Below, piece after piece: positions 8,597-17,155 of a DNA stretch of 64,000 bases. The DNA comes from Herbaspirillum huttiense. Lineage in GTDB: Bacteria > Pseudomonadota > Gammaproteobacteria > Burkholderiales > Burkholderiaceae_D. Position 1 is the first letter of the stretch; the number at the start of each line of letters is the position of its first letter. The notes beneath the pieces are model-generated. The model saw only the letters and a program-made list of their open reading frames with translations. It had not been told where the DNA came from and ran no database searches. Where the stretch lies: positions 3,844,001 to 3,908,000 of the forward strand of contig NZ_CP037993.1 of the NCBI RefSeq assembly GCF_004367745.1. Reading direction: 5' to 3'. The translations under genes and the position numbers were made by a program.

Positions 8597-10093
8597 TCAG
8601 GCCAGGGCCAGCGGCTTCCTGCGCACCAGCTTGAGCACCAGCGGCAACAACCACAGCAGCAGCGTGATCACGCCCAGCGTGCCGGCAATGGGACGCTCGA
8701 AGAAGGCCAGGAACTGGCCGTCGGACTTGATCATCGAGGTCACGAAATGTTCTTCCAGCATCCCGCCCAGCACCACGCCCAGCACCGCCGGCGCCACCGG
8801 GAAACCGTTCTCTTCCATCACGTAGGCCAGCAGACCGAACACCAGCATGATGCCCACGTCGGTGACACTGTTGTTGGTCGCATAGGAGCCGACGATACAG
8901 AACAGCAGGATCAGCGGCATCAGGATGCCGCGCGGGATGGAGAGGATGCGCTTGGCCATCTTGATGCACCAGAAGCCCAGCGGCAGCATCAGCAGGTTGG
9001 CCAGGATGAAGACCAGGAAGATCGCGTACATCGACACCGGGTTGTCGACGAAGATCATCGGTCCCGGATTGAGGTTCTTCATGTAGAGCACGCCGATGAC
9101 GATGGCGGTGATCGAATCCCCCGGGATACCGAACACCAGCGCCGGAATCCAGGCCCCGGCCAGCGCCGAGTTATTGGCCGCGCCCGATTCGACGATGCCC
9201 TCCGGATGGCCGGTGCCGAATTTCTCCGGCTCCTTCGACATCTTCTTGCTCATCGCATACGACATCCAGGCCGCGATGTCAGCGCCTGCGCCGGGCAGCG
9301 CACCGACCAGGGTCCCGAGGACGCTGCCGCGCAAGACCGACTTCGGATACTTGAGCATCAGCCCCCACATGCCCTTGAAGACGTTGCCGACGCGGCTTTC
9401 CGCAACCTTCATGGTGAAGTCGCGCGAGACCGCGAAGCGCAGCACCTCGGACATGGCGAACATCCCGACCATCAGCGGCACCAGCGATACCCCGCCCAGC
9501 AGGTCGGGCTGATCGAAGGTGAAGCGCGGTGCACCGGCCGGATTGCCCATGCCGACGGAGGCGATGAACATGCCCAGGAACAGCGAGACGAAGCCCTTCA
9601 AGGGATTGTCGGAGGCGATGAAGATGGCGCAGGTCAGGCCCAGCAGCACGAGCCAGAAATATTCGAAGGAGGAGAATTTCAGCGCCAGCTCGGCCAGTGC
9701 CGGTGCCGAGAAAATCAGCACGAAGGTACCGAACAATCCGCCGATGACCGAGAACACCAGGCTGGCGCCCAGCGCAATCTCGCCCTGCCCTTTCATGGTC
9801 ATGGCATAGGCTTCATCGGTATAGGCGGCCGACGAAGGCGTGCCGGGAATGCGCAGCAGGCAGCCGGGAATGTCGCCCGAGAAGATCGCCATGGCCGTGG
9901 CCGAGACCATGGCCGCGATGGCTGGCACCGGCGGCATGAAGAAAGTCACCGGTACCAGCAGCGCTACCGCCATGGTAGCGGACAGGCCCGGCACCGCCCC
10001 CATGAAGAGGCCGAAGATGGAGGAACCGAGAATCACCGCCAGCACGTAGGGATCAAACACCATCGACAGTGCGGCGTAGAGGTTGGCAAGCAT
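8597..10093 (-). CDS. Tripartite tricarboxylate transporter, large permease (TctA)
   Basis: Large integral membrane subunit, 498 aa, of a secondary importer powered by ion gradients. About 12 hydrophobic segments are seen. The TctA motif GAVPGLSATMAVALLVPVTF is near residues 32-51 and its internal repeat GALPGAGADIAAWMSYAMSK lies near 260-280. It sits 9 bases after the TctB gene. With TctB and TctC it makes a complete three-part carboxylate transporter. TTT systems take up citrate, aromatic acids or sugar acids; the neighbours favour a sugar or hydroxy acid. Confidence 0.92.
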   Translation of the reverse strand: MLANLYAALSMVFDPYVLAVILGSSIFGLFMGAVPGLSATMAVALLVPVTFFMPPVPAIAAMVSATAMAIFSGDIPGCLLRIPGTPSSAAYTDEAYAMTMKGQGEIALGASLVFSVIGGLFGTFVLIFSAPALAELALKFSSFEYFWLVLLGLTCAIFIASDNPLKGFVSLFLGMFIASVGMGNPAGAPRFTFDQPDLLGGVSLVPLMVGMFAMSEVLRFAVSRDFTMKVAESRVGNVFKGMWGLMLKYPKSVLRGSVLGTLVGALPGAGADIAAWMSYAMSKKMSKEPEKFGTGHPEGIVESGAANNSALAGAWIPALVFGIPGDSITAIVIGVLYMKNLNPGPMIFVDNPVSMYAIFLVFILANLLMLPLGFWCIKMAKRILSIPRGILMPLILLFCIVGSYATNNSVTDVGIMLVFGLLAYVMEENGFPVAPAVLGVVLGGMLEEHFVTSMIKSDGQFLAFFERPIAGTLGVITLLLWLLPLVLKLVRRKPLALA

Positions 10094-10102
10094 GTCGTCT
10101 CC

Positions 10103-10636
10103 TTACCAGGCCAGGGGCGTGAGGATGCCCCAGGGCAAAGGCACCTTGAGCAGTTTGTAAAAGATGGTGTGGATCAGCAGCGCACTGGCCATCGCCACCG
10201 GCAGGGCCACCAGCACGCGGGTGCGTAAAGTCAAGAACAGCGCCAGCAGCAGCACGAAGGCCGTCGGCAGGAATCCCAGGGGTTCCGAGACCCCGATGTA
10301 GAACACCAGCGACAACGGAATCAGCAGGAAGGCAAACACCGCATGGCCGCTGCGGAACCAGTCAGGCAGCGTGACCCAGCGCAGGTCCTGCTCATCAGCA
10401 CCCACCGTGGCAATACGCGAAGCAGGCCCACCGCGTGCAGCTCGCGCCTGCCGCAAACCGCGCAGGCCACGCAGCACCAGCAGCACGGCGCAGATCATCA
10501 GCCCGCCGGCCAGCGCCTGCGGAAATACGTTGGGCCCGATATCCTGCCCCATCGCGGGCAGGCGGGAAGAAGCGATCCAGAGCACGACCGCAAGGACAGC
10601 GATCAGCAGCCCGGACAAGGCATCATTGATTTTCAT
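10103..10636 (-). CDS. Tripartite tricarboxylate transporter, small permease (TctB)
   Basis: Small four-helix membrane subunit, 177 aa. Hydrophobic segments are at about residues 7-26, 38-58, 105-125 and 130-160, and the family-like loop SSRLPAMGQDIGPNVFPQ follows the first helix. The start is ATG 10636 (MKINDALSG); the frame extends upstream without a better start. It is between TctC (82-base gap) and TctA (9-base gap) on the same strand. Sequence conservation in this family is low, so the call rests on topology and position. Confidence 0.85.
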   Translation of the reverse strand: MKINDALSGLLIAVLAVVLWIASSRLPAMGQDIGPNVFPQALAGGLMICAVLLVLRGLRGLRQARAARGGPASRIATVGADEQDLRWVTLPDWFRSGHAVFAFLLIPLSLVFYIGVSEPLGFLPTAFVLLLALFLTLRTRVLVALPVAMASALLIHTIFYKLLKVPLPWGILTPLAW

Positions 10637-10718
10637 GGGACGGTCCCGAAGCGAAGAGCACGATGAGAAGAGCGAGGCAGGCGCATCGATTGCGGTCAAT
10701 GCGCCTGCTCCACGCCTG

Positions 10719-11702
10719 TTACCTGGCCATGCCCAGGGTCTTGAGGATGGCGCCCATGTCCTCGTCGCTCTTGTCCATGAACTTGCCGAACTCGGCCGCA
10801 TCGGCATACTGCGTACCGAAGCCGCGTCCGCTCATGAAGTCCTTGTATTCCTTGCTGTCATAGATCTTCTTGAGGCTGGCCGAGAGCTTGCCCTGCACAT
10901 CGGCCGGCAGGCCCTTGGGCCCGACGATGCCGCGCCAGGCACCGTTGGTCCAGGTGCTGCCGGTCAGGCTCTTGAGCGTGGGCACCTTGGGATAGAGCGC
11001 CGCCGGTTCGTTGGCCATGATCACCAGTGGCGTGGCCTTGCCGGCATCGATCAGCGAACGTGCTTCCGGCAGCGAGGCCGCGACGATGTCCACCCCGCCC
11101 GCAGCCAGGTCCACCATGGCCGGCGCAGCGCCGTTGGAGGGCACGAAGCGCACCGCATTGGGCGCAACCTTGAGGTCATTCAACATGCCGGCCAGGCCCA
11201 GGTGCCAGATGCCGCCCTGCCCGGTGCCGGACGCCTTGAGCTTGCCCGGATTGGCCTTGATGGCCTTCAACAGGTCGTCGAAGTTCTTGTAGGGCGAATC
11301 GTTGCTCACGGTCAGCGCGGCCGGGTCGAAGTTCATCAGCGCCAGCGGCGTGAGGTCGCGCGGGGTCAGCTTGGTCAGGCCCTGGTGATGCATCATCGAA
11401 ATCTCCACCGTGGCGATGCCGATGGTGTAGCCATCCGGCGTGGCACTGGCGATGGCCTGGTGGCCCACCGCACCATTGCCGCCGGTGCGATTGACCACGT
11501 TGACCGGCTGGCCCAGGTCCTTCTCCAGCAAGGCGCCGATGATGCGGGCCGTGGCATCGGTACCGCCGCCGGCGCCCCAGGGCACGATCAGCGTGACCGG
11601 ACGTTCGGGCCAGGCGGCAAAGGCCGCGGGGGCGGCCAGGACGGTGCAGGCCGCGCCTGCGGCCAGGATGGTCTTGAACAAGGTTCTGCGGGTCAACTGC
11701 AT
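10719..11702 (-). CDS. Bug-family TTT substrate-binding protein (TctC)
   Basis: Periplasmic binding protein, 327 aa, first gene of the minus-strand operon. Signal peptide about 1-29 starting MQLTRRTLFKTILAAGAAC, with the RR pair suggesting either Sec or Tat export. Mature start AWPERPVTLIVPWGAGGGTDATARI is the Bug hallmark. ATG 11702 is preceded by GGAGGA at 4 bases; an in-frame ATG at 11720 would put that ribosome site inside the gene. Bug proteins bind one carboxylate through two waters; the exact ligand cannot be read. Expression is probably controlled from the promoter and palindrome near 11974-12022. Confidence 0.9.
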   Translation of the reverse strand: MQLTRRTLFKTILAAGAACTVLAAPAAFAAWPERPVTLIVPWGAGGGTDATARIIGALLEKDLGQPVNVVNRTGGNGAVGHQAIASATPDGYTIGIATVEISMMHHQGLTKLTPRDLTPLALMNFDPAALTVSNDSPYKNFDDLLKAIKANPGKLKASGTGQGGIWHLGLAGMLNDLKVAPNAVRFVPSNGAAPAMVDLAAGGVDIVAASLPEARSLIDAGKATPLVIMANEPAALYPKVPTLKSLTGSTWTNGAWRGIVGPKGLPADVQGKLSASLKKIYDSKEYKDFMSGRGFGTQYADAAEFGKFMDKSDEDMGAILKTLGMAR

Positions 11703-11973
11703 GGTCTCCTCCGTTGTCATCTGCGCTCATTGCGCGCAATGGGGTGCGGCTAACGCTTTGGCAAAGGACTTTCGTTACCGCTTCTCTGACCTGCGGGGAG
11801 CGCCGGAGTGATTGGCCATGCGGAAGAGATTTTCCCCGCTGGTCTCCTGTGTTGTCTCTGTTGCGCAGGTCTCATGCCTTGCTGCTTGTTCTTGTAATCC
11901 GGACCGGGCCGGTGAGGCTGCATCATGCTGCTGGCCGCGCCCCCGCATTGGGATGAGTCGCGCAGAGGTCATG

Positions 11974-11984
11974 TGGTCTGACCA
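11974..11984. promoter_or_regulatory. GntR-type operator 1, TGGTCTGACCA
   Basis: Perfect 11-bp palindrome with a central T, matching the TGGTnTnACCA form of FadR/FCD regulators. It begins about 10 bases beyond the -10 element of the minus-strand promoter, over the likely transcription start, the position expected for repression of the tctC operon. Confidence 0.7.
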
Positions 11985-11993
11985 GCGGAGGCT

Positions 11994-12022
11994 AGAATTT
12001 CACATCACCCAGGCAGTGTCAA
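11994..12022 (-). promoter_or_regulatory. Probable promoter of the tctCBA-ldh-gntR operon
   Basis: On the minus strand a consensus -35 TTGACA (12017-12022) is followed after 17 bases by AATTCT (11994-11999), a weak -10. The start would fall near 11987, next to operator 1. The weak -10 lowers confidence. Confidence 0.5.
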
Positions 12023-12057
12023 GGATGAATCGAATGGAACAAAAAAAATTCATCCTT
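12021..12057. repeat. 10-bp inverted repeat at the upstream edge of the minus promoter
   Basis: AAGGATGAAT (12021-12030) and ATTCATCCTT (12048-12057) flank a 17-base AT-rich centre containing eight A in a row. It overlaps the outer edge of the -35 element. It may bind a second regulator or form a stem. Confidence 0.5.
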
Positions 12058-12195
12058 GGTGCCATGCAGCATTAATACCCCGCCGCAAAGCCTTGCCAGC
12101 TCTGGCTTTCAGACAGGCAGTGTGTTTTACTGCATGTTGCAGGGGCGACGCAAAAAGCCGGCCGCACAATGCTGACAAAAAGCTTTCTCGCGATC

Positions 12196-12206
12196 TGGTA
12201 TTACCA
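12196..12206. promoter_or_regulatory. GntR-type operator 2, TGGTATTACCA
   Basis: Second perfect 11-bp palindrome of the same form with a central T. It ends one base before the -35 of the plus-strand promoter. Its centre is 222 bases from operator 1, close to 21 helical turns, so looping between the two is possible. Confidence 0.65.
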
Positions 12207-12207
12207 C

Positions 12208-12237
12208 TTGACCAAACAAATCTGGCTGCAATAGACT
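12208..12237 (+). promoter_or_regulatory. Probable promoter of the dehydratase/ABC arm
   Basis: TTGACC (12208-12213), 18-base spacer, TAGACT (12232-12237). It abuts operator 2. Transcription would start near 12244, leaving a leader of about 480 bases before the dehydratase ATG. Confidence 0.5.
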
Positions 12238-12543
12238 CGCAGCCAATTACACAAGTCACGTCGCTTCAGCGTGCTTCGCCACCGTCGGGGACGGGGCAGG
12301 CCGCAGGGCAGAACGGACGGCACAGACCCAGCCGCTACGGCGGCTCCAGGCAACGGAGACATCCCATTGGCTTATCCAGGCACAGCATCGCATGTGAACC
12401 GCAGGACGCCGGCTGGCCGGGCGCAAACGCGCCGCGCCGCCACCGCTGCCAGCGTCCGTGCGCGCCGCGCCTTGCATCGCTGCTCCGCTTTCGGGTCCCT
12501 GCTGGCCTTCCTGCTGATTGATTTTTCCCGCTATTTCTTTGAC

Positions 12544-12570
12544 CAGGGCGACAGTCATCCTGTCGCCCTG
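12544..12570. other. Perfect 11-bp stem-loop in the long leader
   Basis: CAGGGCGACAG and CTGTCGCCCTG flank the 5-base loop TCATC. No T-run follows on either strand, so it is not a simple terminator. It lies in the plus-strand leader, 158 bases before the dehydratase start, and may affect mRNA stability or folding. Confidence 0.6.
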
Positions 12571-12727
12571 CGCGCTCTCGCCTGAGTTCGACAAAGACCA
12601 GGTTCGCGCAGGCAGCAAGCATTGAACGGCACTGCCGGCCTCATCCGGCTGGCAGCACATGGAACGCATGAAGCAGGGCAAGGGACGCAGTGCGCGCTTG
12701 CGCACGCACCTTGCCAGGGAAACGACA

Positions 12728-14467
12728 ATGACTGACGACACCAAGAAAAAATCCACCCGCCGCAGCCAGGCCTGGTTTGGCCGCCAGGACCGCGATGGTT
12801 TCATCTACCGCTCCTGGGTGAAGAACCGCGGCATCCCGCACGACCAGTTCGATGGCCGTCCGGTGATCGGCATCTGCAATACCTATTCCGAACTGACCCC
12901 CTGCAATTCGCACTTCCGCGCCCTGGCCGAACAGGTCAAGATCGGCATCTGGGAAGCCGGCGGCTTCCCGCTGGAATTCCCCGTGATGTCGCTGGGCGAG
13001 ACGCTGCTGCGCCCGACCGCCATGCTCTACCGCAACCTGGCCAGCATGGACGTGGAAGAGTCGATCCGCGCCAATCCGCTCGATGGCGTAGTGCTGCTCA
13101 TGGGCTGCGACAAGACCACGCCGGCGCTGCTGATGGGCGCGGCTTCGGTGGATGTGCCGACCATCGGTGTCTCCGGGGGCCCGATGCTGTCGGGCAAATA
13201 CCGTGGCCGTGAACTGGGTTCCGGTACGGGCGTATGGCAGATGTCGGAAGACGTGCGCGCCGGCAAGATGACGCAGGAAGAATTCTTTGAAGCCGAGAGC
13301 TGCATGCATCGCTCGCACGGCCACTGCATGACCATGGGCACGGCTTCCACCATGGCCAGCATGGTCGAGGCATTGGGCGTGGGCTTGCCGCACAATGCCG
13401 CCATTCCCGCCGTCGATGCGCGCCGCAACGTGCTGGCCCGCAACGCCGGCCGGCGCATCGTGCAGATGGTGGACGAAGACCTGGTGCTGTCCAAGATCCT
13501 CACCCGCCAGGCCTTCGAGAATGCCATTCGCGTCAACGCCGCCATCGGCGGCTCCACCAATGCGGTGATCCACCTGCTGGCCATTGCCGGCCGCATCGGC
13601 ATCCAGCTCGATCTGAAGGATTGGGACGACATCGGCCAGCAACTGCCCTGCCTGCTGGACCTGCAGCCCTCGGGCAAATTCCTGATGGAAGATTTTTACT
13701 ATGCGGGCGGCCTGCCGGCAGTGATCCGCCAACTGGAAAGCGTGATCGACAAGAGCGCCCTGACCGCCAACGGCAAGACCCTGTGGGAGAACTGCCAGGA
13801 TGCGCCGAACTGGAATCCGGAAGTCATCCGCAGCTTCGACCAGCCCTTCAAGGAAGCGGCCGGCATCGCCATCCTCAAGGGCAACCTGGCCCCGGACGGT
13901 GCCGTCATCAAGCCATCGGCCGCCACCCCTGCCCTGCTCAAGCATCGCGGCCGTGCCGTGGTCTTCGAAAACAGCGACGACCTGCACAAGCGCATCGATG
14001 ACGAGAACCTGGACGTCGATGAAACCTGCGTGCTGGTGCTCAAGAATTGCGGTCCCAAGGGTTACCCCGGCATGGCCGAAGCGGGCAACATGCCGCTGCC
14101 GCCAAAGGTGCTGCGCAAAGGCATCACGGACATGGTGCGCGTCTCGGATGCGCGCATGAGCGGGACCGCCTACGGCACCGTGGTGCTGCACGTCTCGCCG
14201 GAAGCGGCCGCCGGTGGGCCGCTGGCGCTGGTGCAGAACGGCGACTTCATCGAACTCGATGTGGAGGCGCGCAAGCTGCACCTGGATGTGTCAGAGGAAG
14301 AACTGGCGCGCCGCCGTGCGCAATGGCAAAAGCCCGAGCTGCCGCCGCAGATGCAGCGCGGCTGGGTCAAGCTCTATGCGGACCACGTGCAGCAGGCCAA
14401 CCAGGGCGCGGACCTTGATTTCCTGGTCGGCAAGAGCGGACCTTACGTGCCCAAAGACAATCACTGA
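12728..14467 (+). CDS. IlvD/Edd-family sugar-acid dehydratase (L-arabinonate dehydratase-like)
   Basis: Cytoplasmic Fe-S and Mg-dependent dehydratase, 579 aa, making a 2-keto-3-deoxy sugar acid from an aldonate. Cys59, Cys127 and Cys200 fall where the [2Fe-2S] ligands of the sugar-acid branch lie; Lys129 follows in GCDKTTPALLMGAAS; the C-terminal catalytic Ser is about 478 in SDARMSGTAYG. The length equals that of the Rhizobium arabinonate enzyme as I recall it. ATG 12728 has AGGGA 6 bases upstream; ATG 12659 has none. It opens the plus arm beside a dehydrogenase and sugar importer. D-xylonate or galactonate are possible substrates. Branched-chain DHAD is less likely because of the locus. Confidence 0.85.
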   Translation: MTDDTKKKSTRRSQAWFGRQDRDGFIYRSWVKNRGIPHDQFDGRPVIGICNTYSELTPCNSHFRALAEQVKIGIWEAGGFPLEFPVMSLGETLLRPTAMLYRNLASMDVEESIRANPLDGVVLLMGCDKTTPALLMGAASVDVPTIGVSGGPMLSGKYRGRELGSGTGVWQMSEDVRAGKMTQEEFFEAESCMHRSHGHCMTMGTASTMASMVEALGVGLPHNAAIPAVDARRNVLARNAGRRIVQMVDEDLVLSKILTRQAFENAIRVNAAIGGSTNAVIHLLAIAGRIGIQLDLKDWDDIGQQLPCLLDLQPSGKFLMEDFYYAGGLPAVIRQLESVIDKSALTANGKTLWENCQDAPNWNPEVIRSFDQPFKEAAGIAILKGNLAPDGAVIKPSAATPALLKHRGRAVVFENSDDLHKRIDDENLDVDETCVLVLKNCGPKGYPGMAEAGNMPLPPKVLRKGITDMVRVSDARMSGTAYGTVVLHVSPEAAAGGPLALVQNGDFIELDVEARKLHLDVSEEELARRRAQWQKPELPPQMQRGWVKLYADHVQQANQGADLDFLVGKSGPYVPKDNH

Positions 14468-14472
14468 ACTGG

Positions 14473-14508
14473 CCTGCCCTTGCCTCCAGCAACGGCGGCA
14501 AGGGCAGG
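14473..14508 (+). other. Stem-loop after the dehydratase gene
   Basis: CCTGCCCTTGCC (14473-14484) pairs perfectly with GGCAAGGGCAGG (14497-14508) across a 12-base loop, starting 6 bases after the dehydratase stop. Only a short ATTTTC follows, so it is a weak terminator or an mRNA-stabilising end. The rest of the gap to 14761 is AT-richer and may hold a second promoter; I could not fix one. Confidence 0.55.
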
Positions 14509-14761
14509 AGAAATTTTCAAAGCCAACTGGCTTGACCGAATTCCACCTGCAGCAAGGCATCACGCATCAGGCATCACAAGCTTCACAGGCTTCAACAAGC
14601 AGCATTAAGCAAAAGTTAAGGGTCATTCAAACAGCATTAAATTCAGCTTAATACCAGCATCCGTCGTACCCCGGGACCACGGTACAGCCACACAAGCGGC
14701 GGCCGTGTTCCAGGAAGTAGTTGCATCAGGTGGACCAAGACAACCATCACGGAGACGAGCA

Positions 14762-15721
14762 ATGAAAGTACTGATTACGGACTACGACTTCCCCGACGTC
14801 GACCTGGAGCTTGCGCTCTACAAGGAAGCCGGCGTGGAAGTCGTGACCGCGCAATGCTGCACGGAAGAGGAGGTGATCGCCGCCTCCGCAGGATGCCAGG
14901 GCCTGCTGGTGCAATACGCACCGGTGAACGCCAAGGTCTTTGCGGCCCGTCCTGAAATCCGCATCGCCAGCCGCTATGGCGCCGGCTTCGACACCATCAA
15001 CACGGCTGACGCCGCAGCCCACGGCGTGTGGGTCGCCAACTCGCCCGACTATGGCGTAGGGGAAGTGGCCACCCATGCGCTGGCCATGGCGCTGGACCTG
15101 ATCCGCAACATCACCGTCTATGACCGTGCCGTGAAAGCCGGTGAATGGCACTACACCACGGCCGGCATCATTCCGCGCGCTTCCGATCTCACCATCGGCA
15201 TCATCGGCCTGGGCCGCATCGGCAAGCGCATGGCGCATATCTCGCGCAATCTCTTCAAGCGCGTCATTGCCTATGATCCCTACATCATCGATGGCGATTT
15301 CCCCGCCTACGTGGAACGCGTGAGCCGCGAAGAGTTGTTCCGCCAGGCGCATGTGGTGTCGCTGCATACGCCCTTGAACGACGAGACGCGCAACATGATC
15401 GACGCCTCGCTGCTCAATCTCCTGCAGCCGCAGAGCTACCTGGTGAACTCCGCACGTGGTGGCCTCATCAAGATCGACGACCTGCTGGCCGCGCTGGAAA
15501 ACGGCCAGCTCAAGGGTGCCGCGCTCGATGTGCTGCCGGTGGAGCCGCCGCAGACGGCCTCGGCTATCGTGCAGCATCCACGTGTGCTATTGTCGCCGCA
15601 CGCGGCTTTCTTCTCGGATGTCGCAGCGCGCGAACTGCGGCGCAAGGCGGCCCAGAACCTGATCGACTGGGACCGCAACGGACGGCCCTCCTACGTGGTC
15701 GTTCAGGGCAAGAACAAATAA
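14762..15721 (+). CDS. D-2-hydroxyacid dehydrogenase (CtBP-like)
   Basis: NAD(P)-dependent 2-keto/2-hydroxyacid oxidoreductase, 319 aa, cytoplasmic. It shows the Rossmann motif GLGRIG (149-154) and the family catalytic set Arg232 (NSARGGLI), Glu261 (DVLPVEPP) and His280 (SPHAAFF). The segment VANSPDYGVGEVATHALAMALDL is typical of the C-terminal-binding-protein-like branch. The start ATG 14762 has GGAGACGAG upstream. It lies between the dehydratase and the sugar ABC genes and probably reduces or oxidises an intermediate of the same pathway. Confidence 0.87.
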   Translation: MKVLITDYDFPDVDLELALYKEAGVEVVTAQCCTEEEVIAASAGCQGLLVQYAPVNAKVFAARPEIRIASRYGAGFDTINTADAAAHGVWVANSPDYGVGEVATHALAMALDLIRNITVYDRAVKAGEWHYTTAGIIPRASDLTIGIIGLGRIGKRMAHISRNLFKRVIAYDPYIIDGDFPAYVERVSREELFRQAHVVSLHTPLNDETRNMIDASLLNLLQPQSYLVNSARGGLIKIDDLLAALENGQLKGAALDVLPVEPPQTASAIVQHPRVLLSPHAAFFSDVAARELRRKAAQNLIDWDRNGRPSYVVVQGKNK

Positions 15722-15934
15722 GTCAAAACAATCCCCCGGCAACGGGGCGCCAACGCAGCACCGCGCCGGCCGCCAGCCGGCGCAGCATCAGTGTAGACAA
15801 CGAAAAAAAGGAAGGCCGGCAGGATCTTCCACGCGTCCCTCCACAGGACGTGCCTGAACAAAGTGCGTTGTGAACGGCTCCGCCTGGAACCGGTTCCGCA
15901 GCGTCGATACGAGGATAGACACGAGGAGCATTTG

Positions 15935-17026
15935 ATGGCATCAGTACAGATCCGCGCAGTCAAGAAACAGTTCGGCAGCACCCAGATCATCCGGGGCGTC
16001 GACATCGATATCGCCGATGGCGAATTCACCGTCCTGGTCGGTCCGTCCGGCTGCGGCAAGTCGACGCTGCTGCGCATGCTGGCGGGGCTGGAGGAAATCA
16101 CCGGCGGCGAGATCCTCATCGGCGGTACCGTGGTCAACAACGTCCAGCCCAAGGACCGCGACATCGCCATGGTGTTCCAGAACTACGCGCTCTATCCGCA
16201 CATGACGGTGCGCGACAACATGGCCTTCTCGCTCACCCTGGCCAAGAAGGACAAGTCCTTCGTGGAAGAACGCGTCAAGAAGGCCGCCGACATCCTCGGC
16301 CTGAACCAGCTGCTGGACCGCTATCCGCGCCAGCTCTCGGGTGGCCAGCGCCAGCGCGTGGCCATGGGCCGCGCCATCGTGCGCGATCCGCAGGTGTTCC
16401 TCTTCGACGAACCGCTCTCCAACCTCGATGCCAAGCTGCGCGTACAGATGCGCACCGAGATCAAGGAGCTGCACCAGCGTTTGAAGACCACCTCCATCTA
16501 TGTGACCCACGACCAGATCGAAGCCATGACCATGGCCGACCAGATCGTGGTCATGCGCGATGGCCTGGTGGAACAGCGCGGCCGTCCGCTGGACCTGTAC
16601 GACCATCCGGCCAACCTGTTCGTAGCCGGCTTCATCGGCTCTCCTGCAATGAATTTCATCCCTGCCACCCTGCGCCGCAACGGTGGCGGTGGCGCAGCAG
16701 AAGTCGAGTTCGCCGACGGCACCCGCGTGCCCGCGCCCTATGGCAGCGCCCTGCAGGGCAATGACGGGCAGAAGGTCACCTACGGCGTGCGTCCCGAGCA
16801 CCTCTCCATCGGTGCGGCCGGGCAAGGCATTGCCACCAAGGTCATCGTGGTGGAACCGACCGGGGCCGATACCGAAGTGTTCTCGCGCTTCGGCGAGACC
16901 AGCCTCACCTCGATCTTCCGCGAGCGCCATGATTTCGGCGCAGGCGACGTGATCCACCTGATTCCCGACCACAGCCGCACGCACCTGTTTGACGCCGAAT
17001 CGGGCAAGTCGCTGGCGGCCCGCTGA
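15935..17026 (+). CDS. Sugar ABC transporter ATPase, MalK/UgpC type
   Basis: ATPase subunit, 363 aa, of a carbohydrate importer. Walker [10 protein letters not shown] is at 36-44, Q-loop [14 protein letters not shown] near 90, signature [15 protein letters not shown], Walker [17 protein letters not shown] and H-loop [16 protein letters not shown]. The C-terminal 120 residues form the TOBE/MalK regulatory domain ([11 protein letters not shown]). ATG 15935 has GAGGAG 6 bases upstream. It is followed by a binding protein and two permeases. This type of ATPase can be shared among several sugar importers. Confidence 0.92.
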   Translation: MASVQIRAVKKQFGSTQIIRGVDIDIADGEFTVLVGPSGCGKSTLLRMLAGLEEITGGEILIGGTVVNNVQPKDRDIAMVFQNYALYPHMTVRDNMAFSLTLAKKDKSFVEERVKKAADILGLNQLLDRYPRQLSGGQRQRVAMGRAIVRDPQVFLFDEPLSNLDAKLRVQMRTEIKELHQRLKTTSIYVTHDQIEAMTMADQIVVMRDGLVEQRGRPLDLYDHPANLFVAGFIGSPAMNFIPATLRRNGGGGAAEVEFADGTRVPAPYGSALQGNDGQKVTYGVRPEHLSIGAAGQGIATKVIVVEPTGADTEVFSRFGETSLTSIFRERHDFGAGDVIHLIPDHSRTHLFDAESGKSLAAR

Positions 17027-17155
17027 TCCAACGCACCATCACTGCAGTAAGCCAAGCACCACCCGTAGCGCAGCATCACAAGAAAAAGAGTCCATCCGCA
17101 AGAACAGCCGTTCGAGAGCGGTCCAATTCGACTTTCAACCGAAGGAGTAGGAGAC

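Larger units (their letters stand above)
11703..12727. other. 1-kb divergent control region
   Basis: The gap between tctC (minus) and the dehydratase gene (plus) holds no convincing gene. Frames in it are Arg/Ala-rich shadows. It contains a minus-strand promoter, a plus-strand promoter, two 11-bp GntR-type palindromes, a 10-bp inverted repeat and an 11-bp stem-loop, listed separately. The plus-strand leader would be close to 480 bases, unusually long. Confidence 0.7.

Noticed and set aside
12093..12660. A gene in the long gap before the dehydratase
   Set aside because: The open frames are Arg/Ala/Pro-rich, lack ribosome sites and overlap regulatory elements.
12641..14281. A 546-codon minus-strand frame over the dehydratase
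   Set aside because: Antisense shadow of the IlvD/Edd gene with no recognisable motif.
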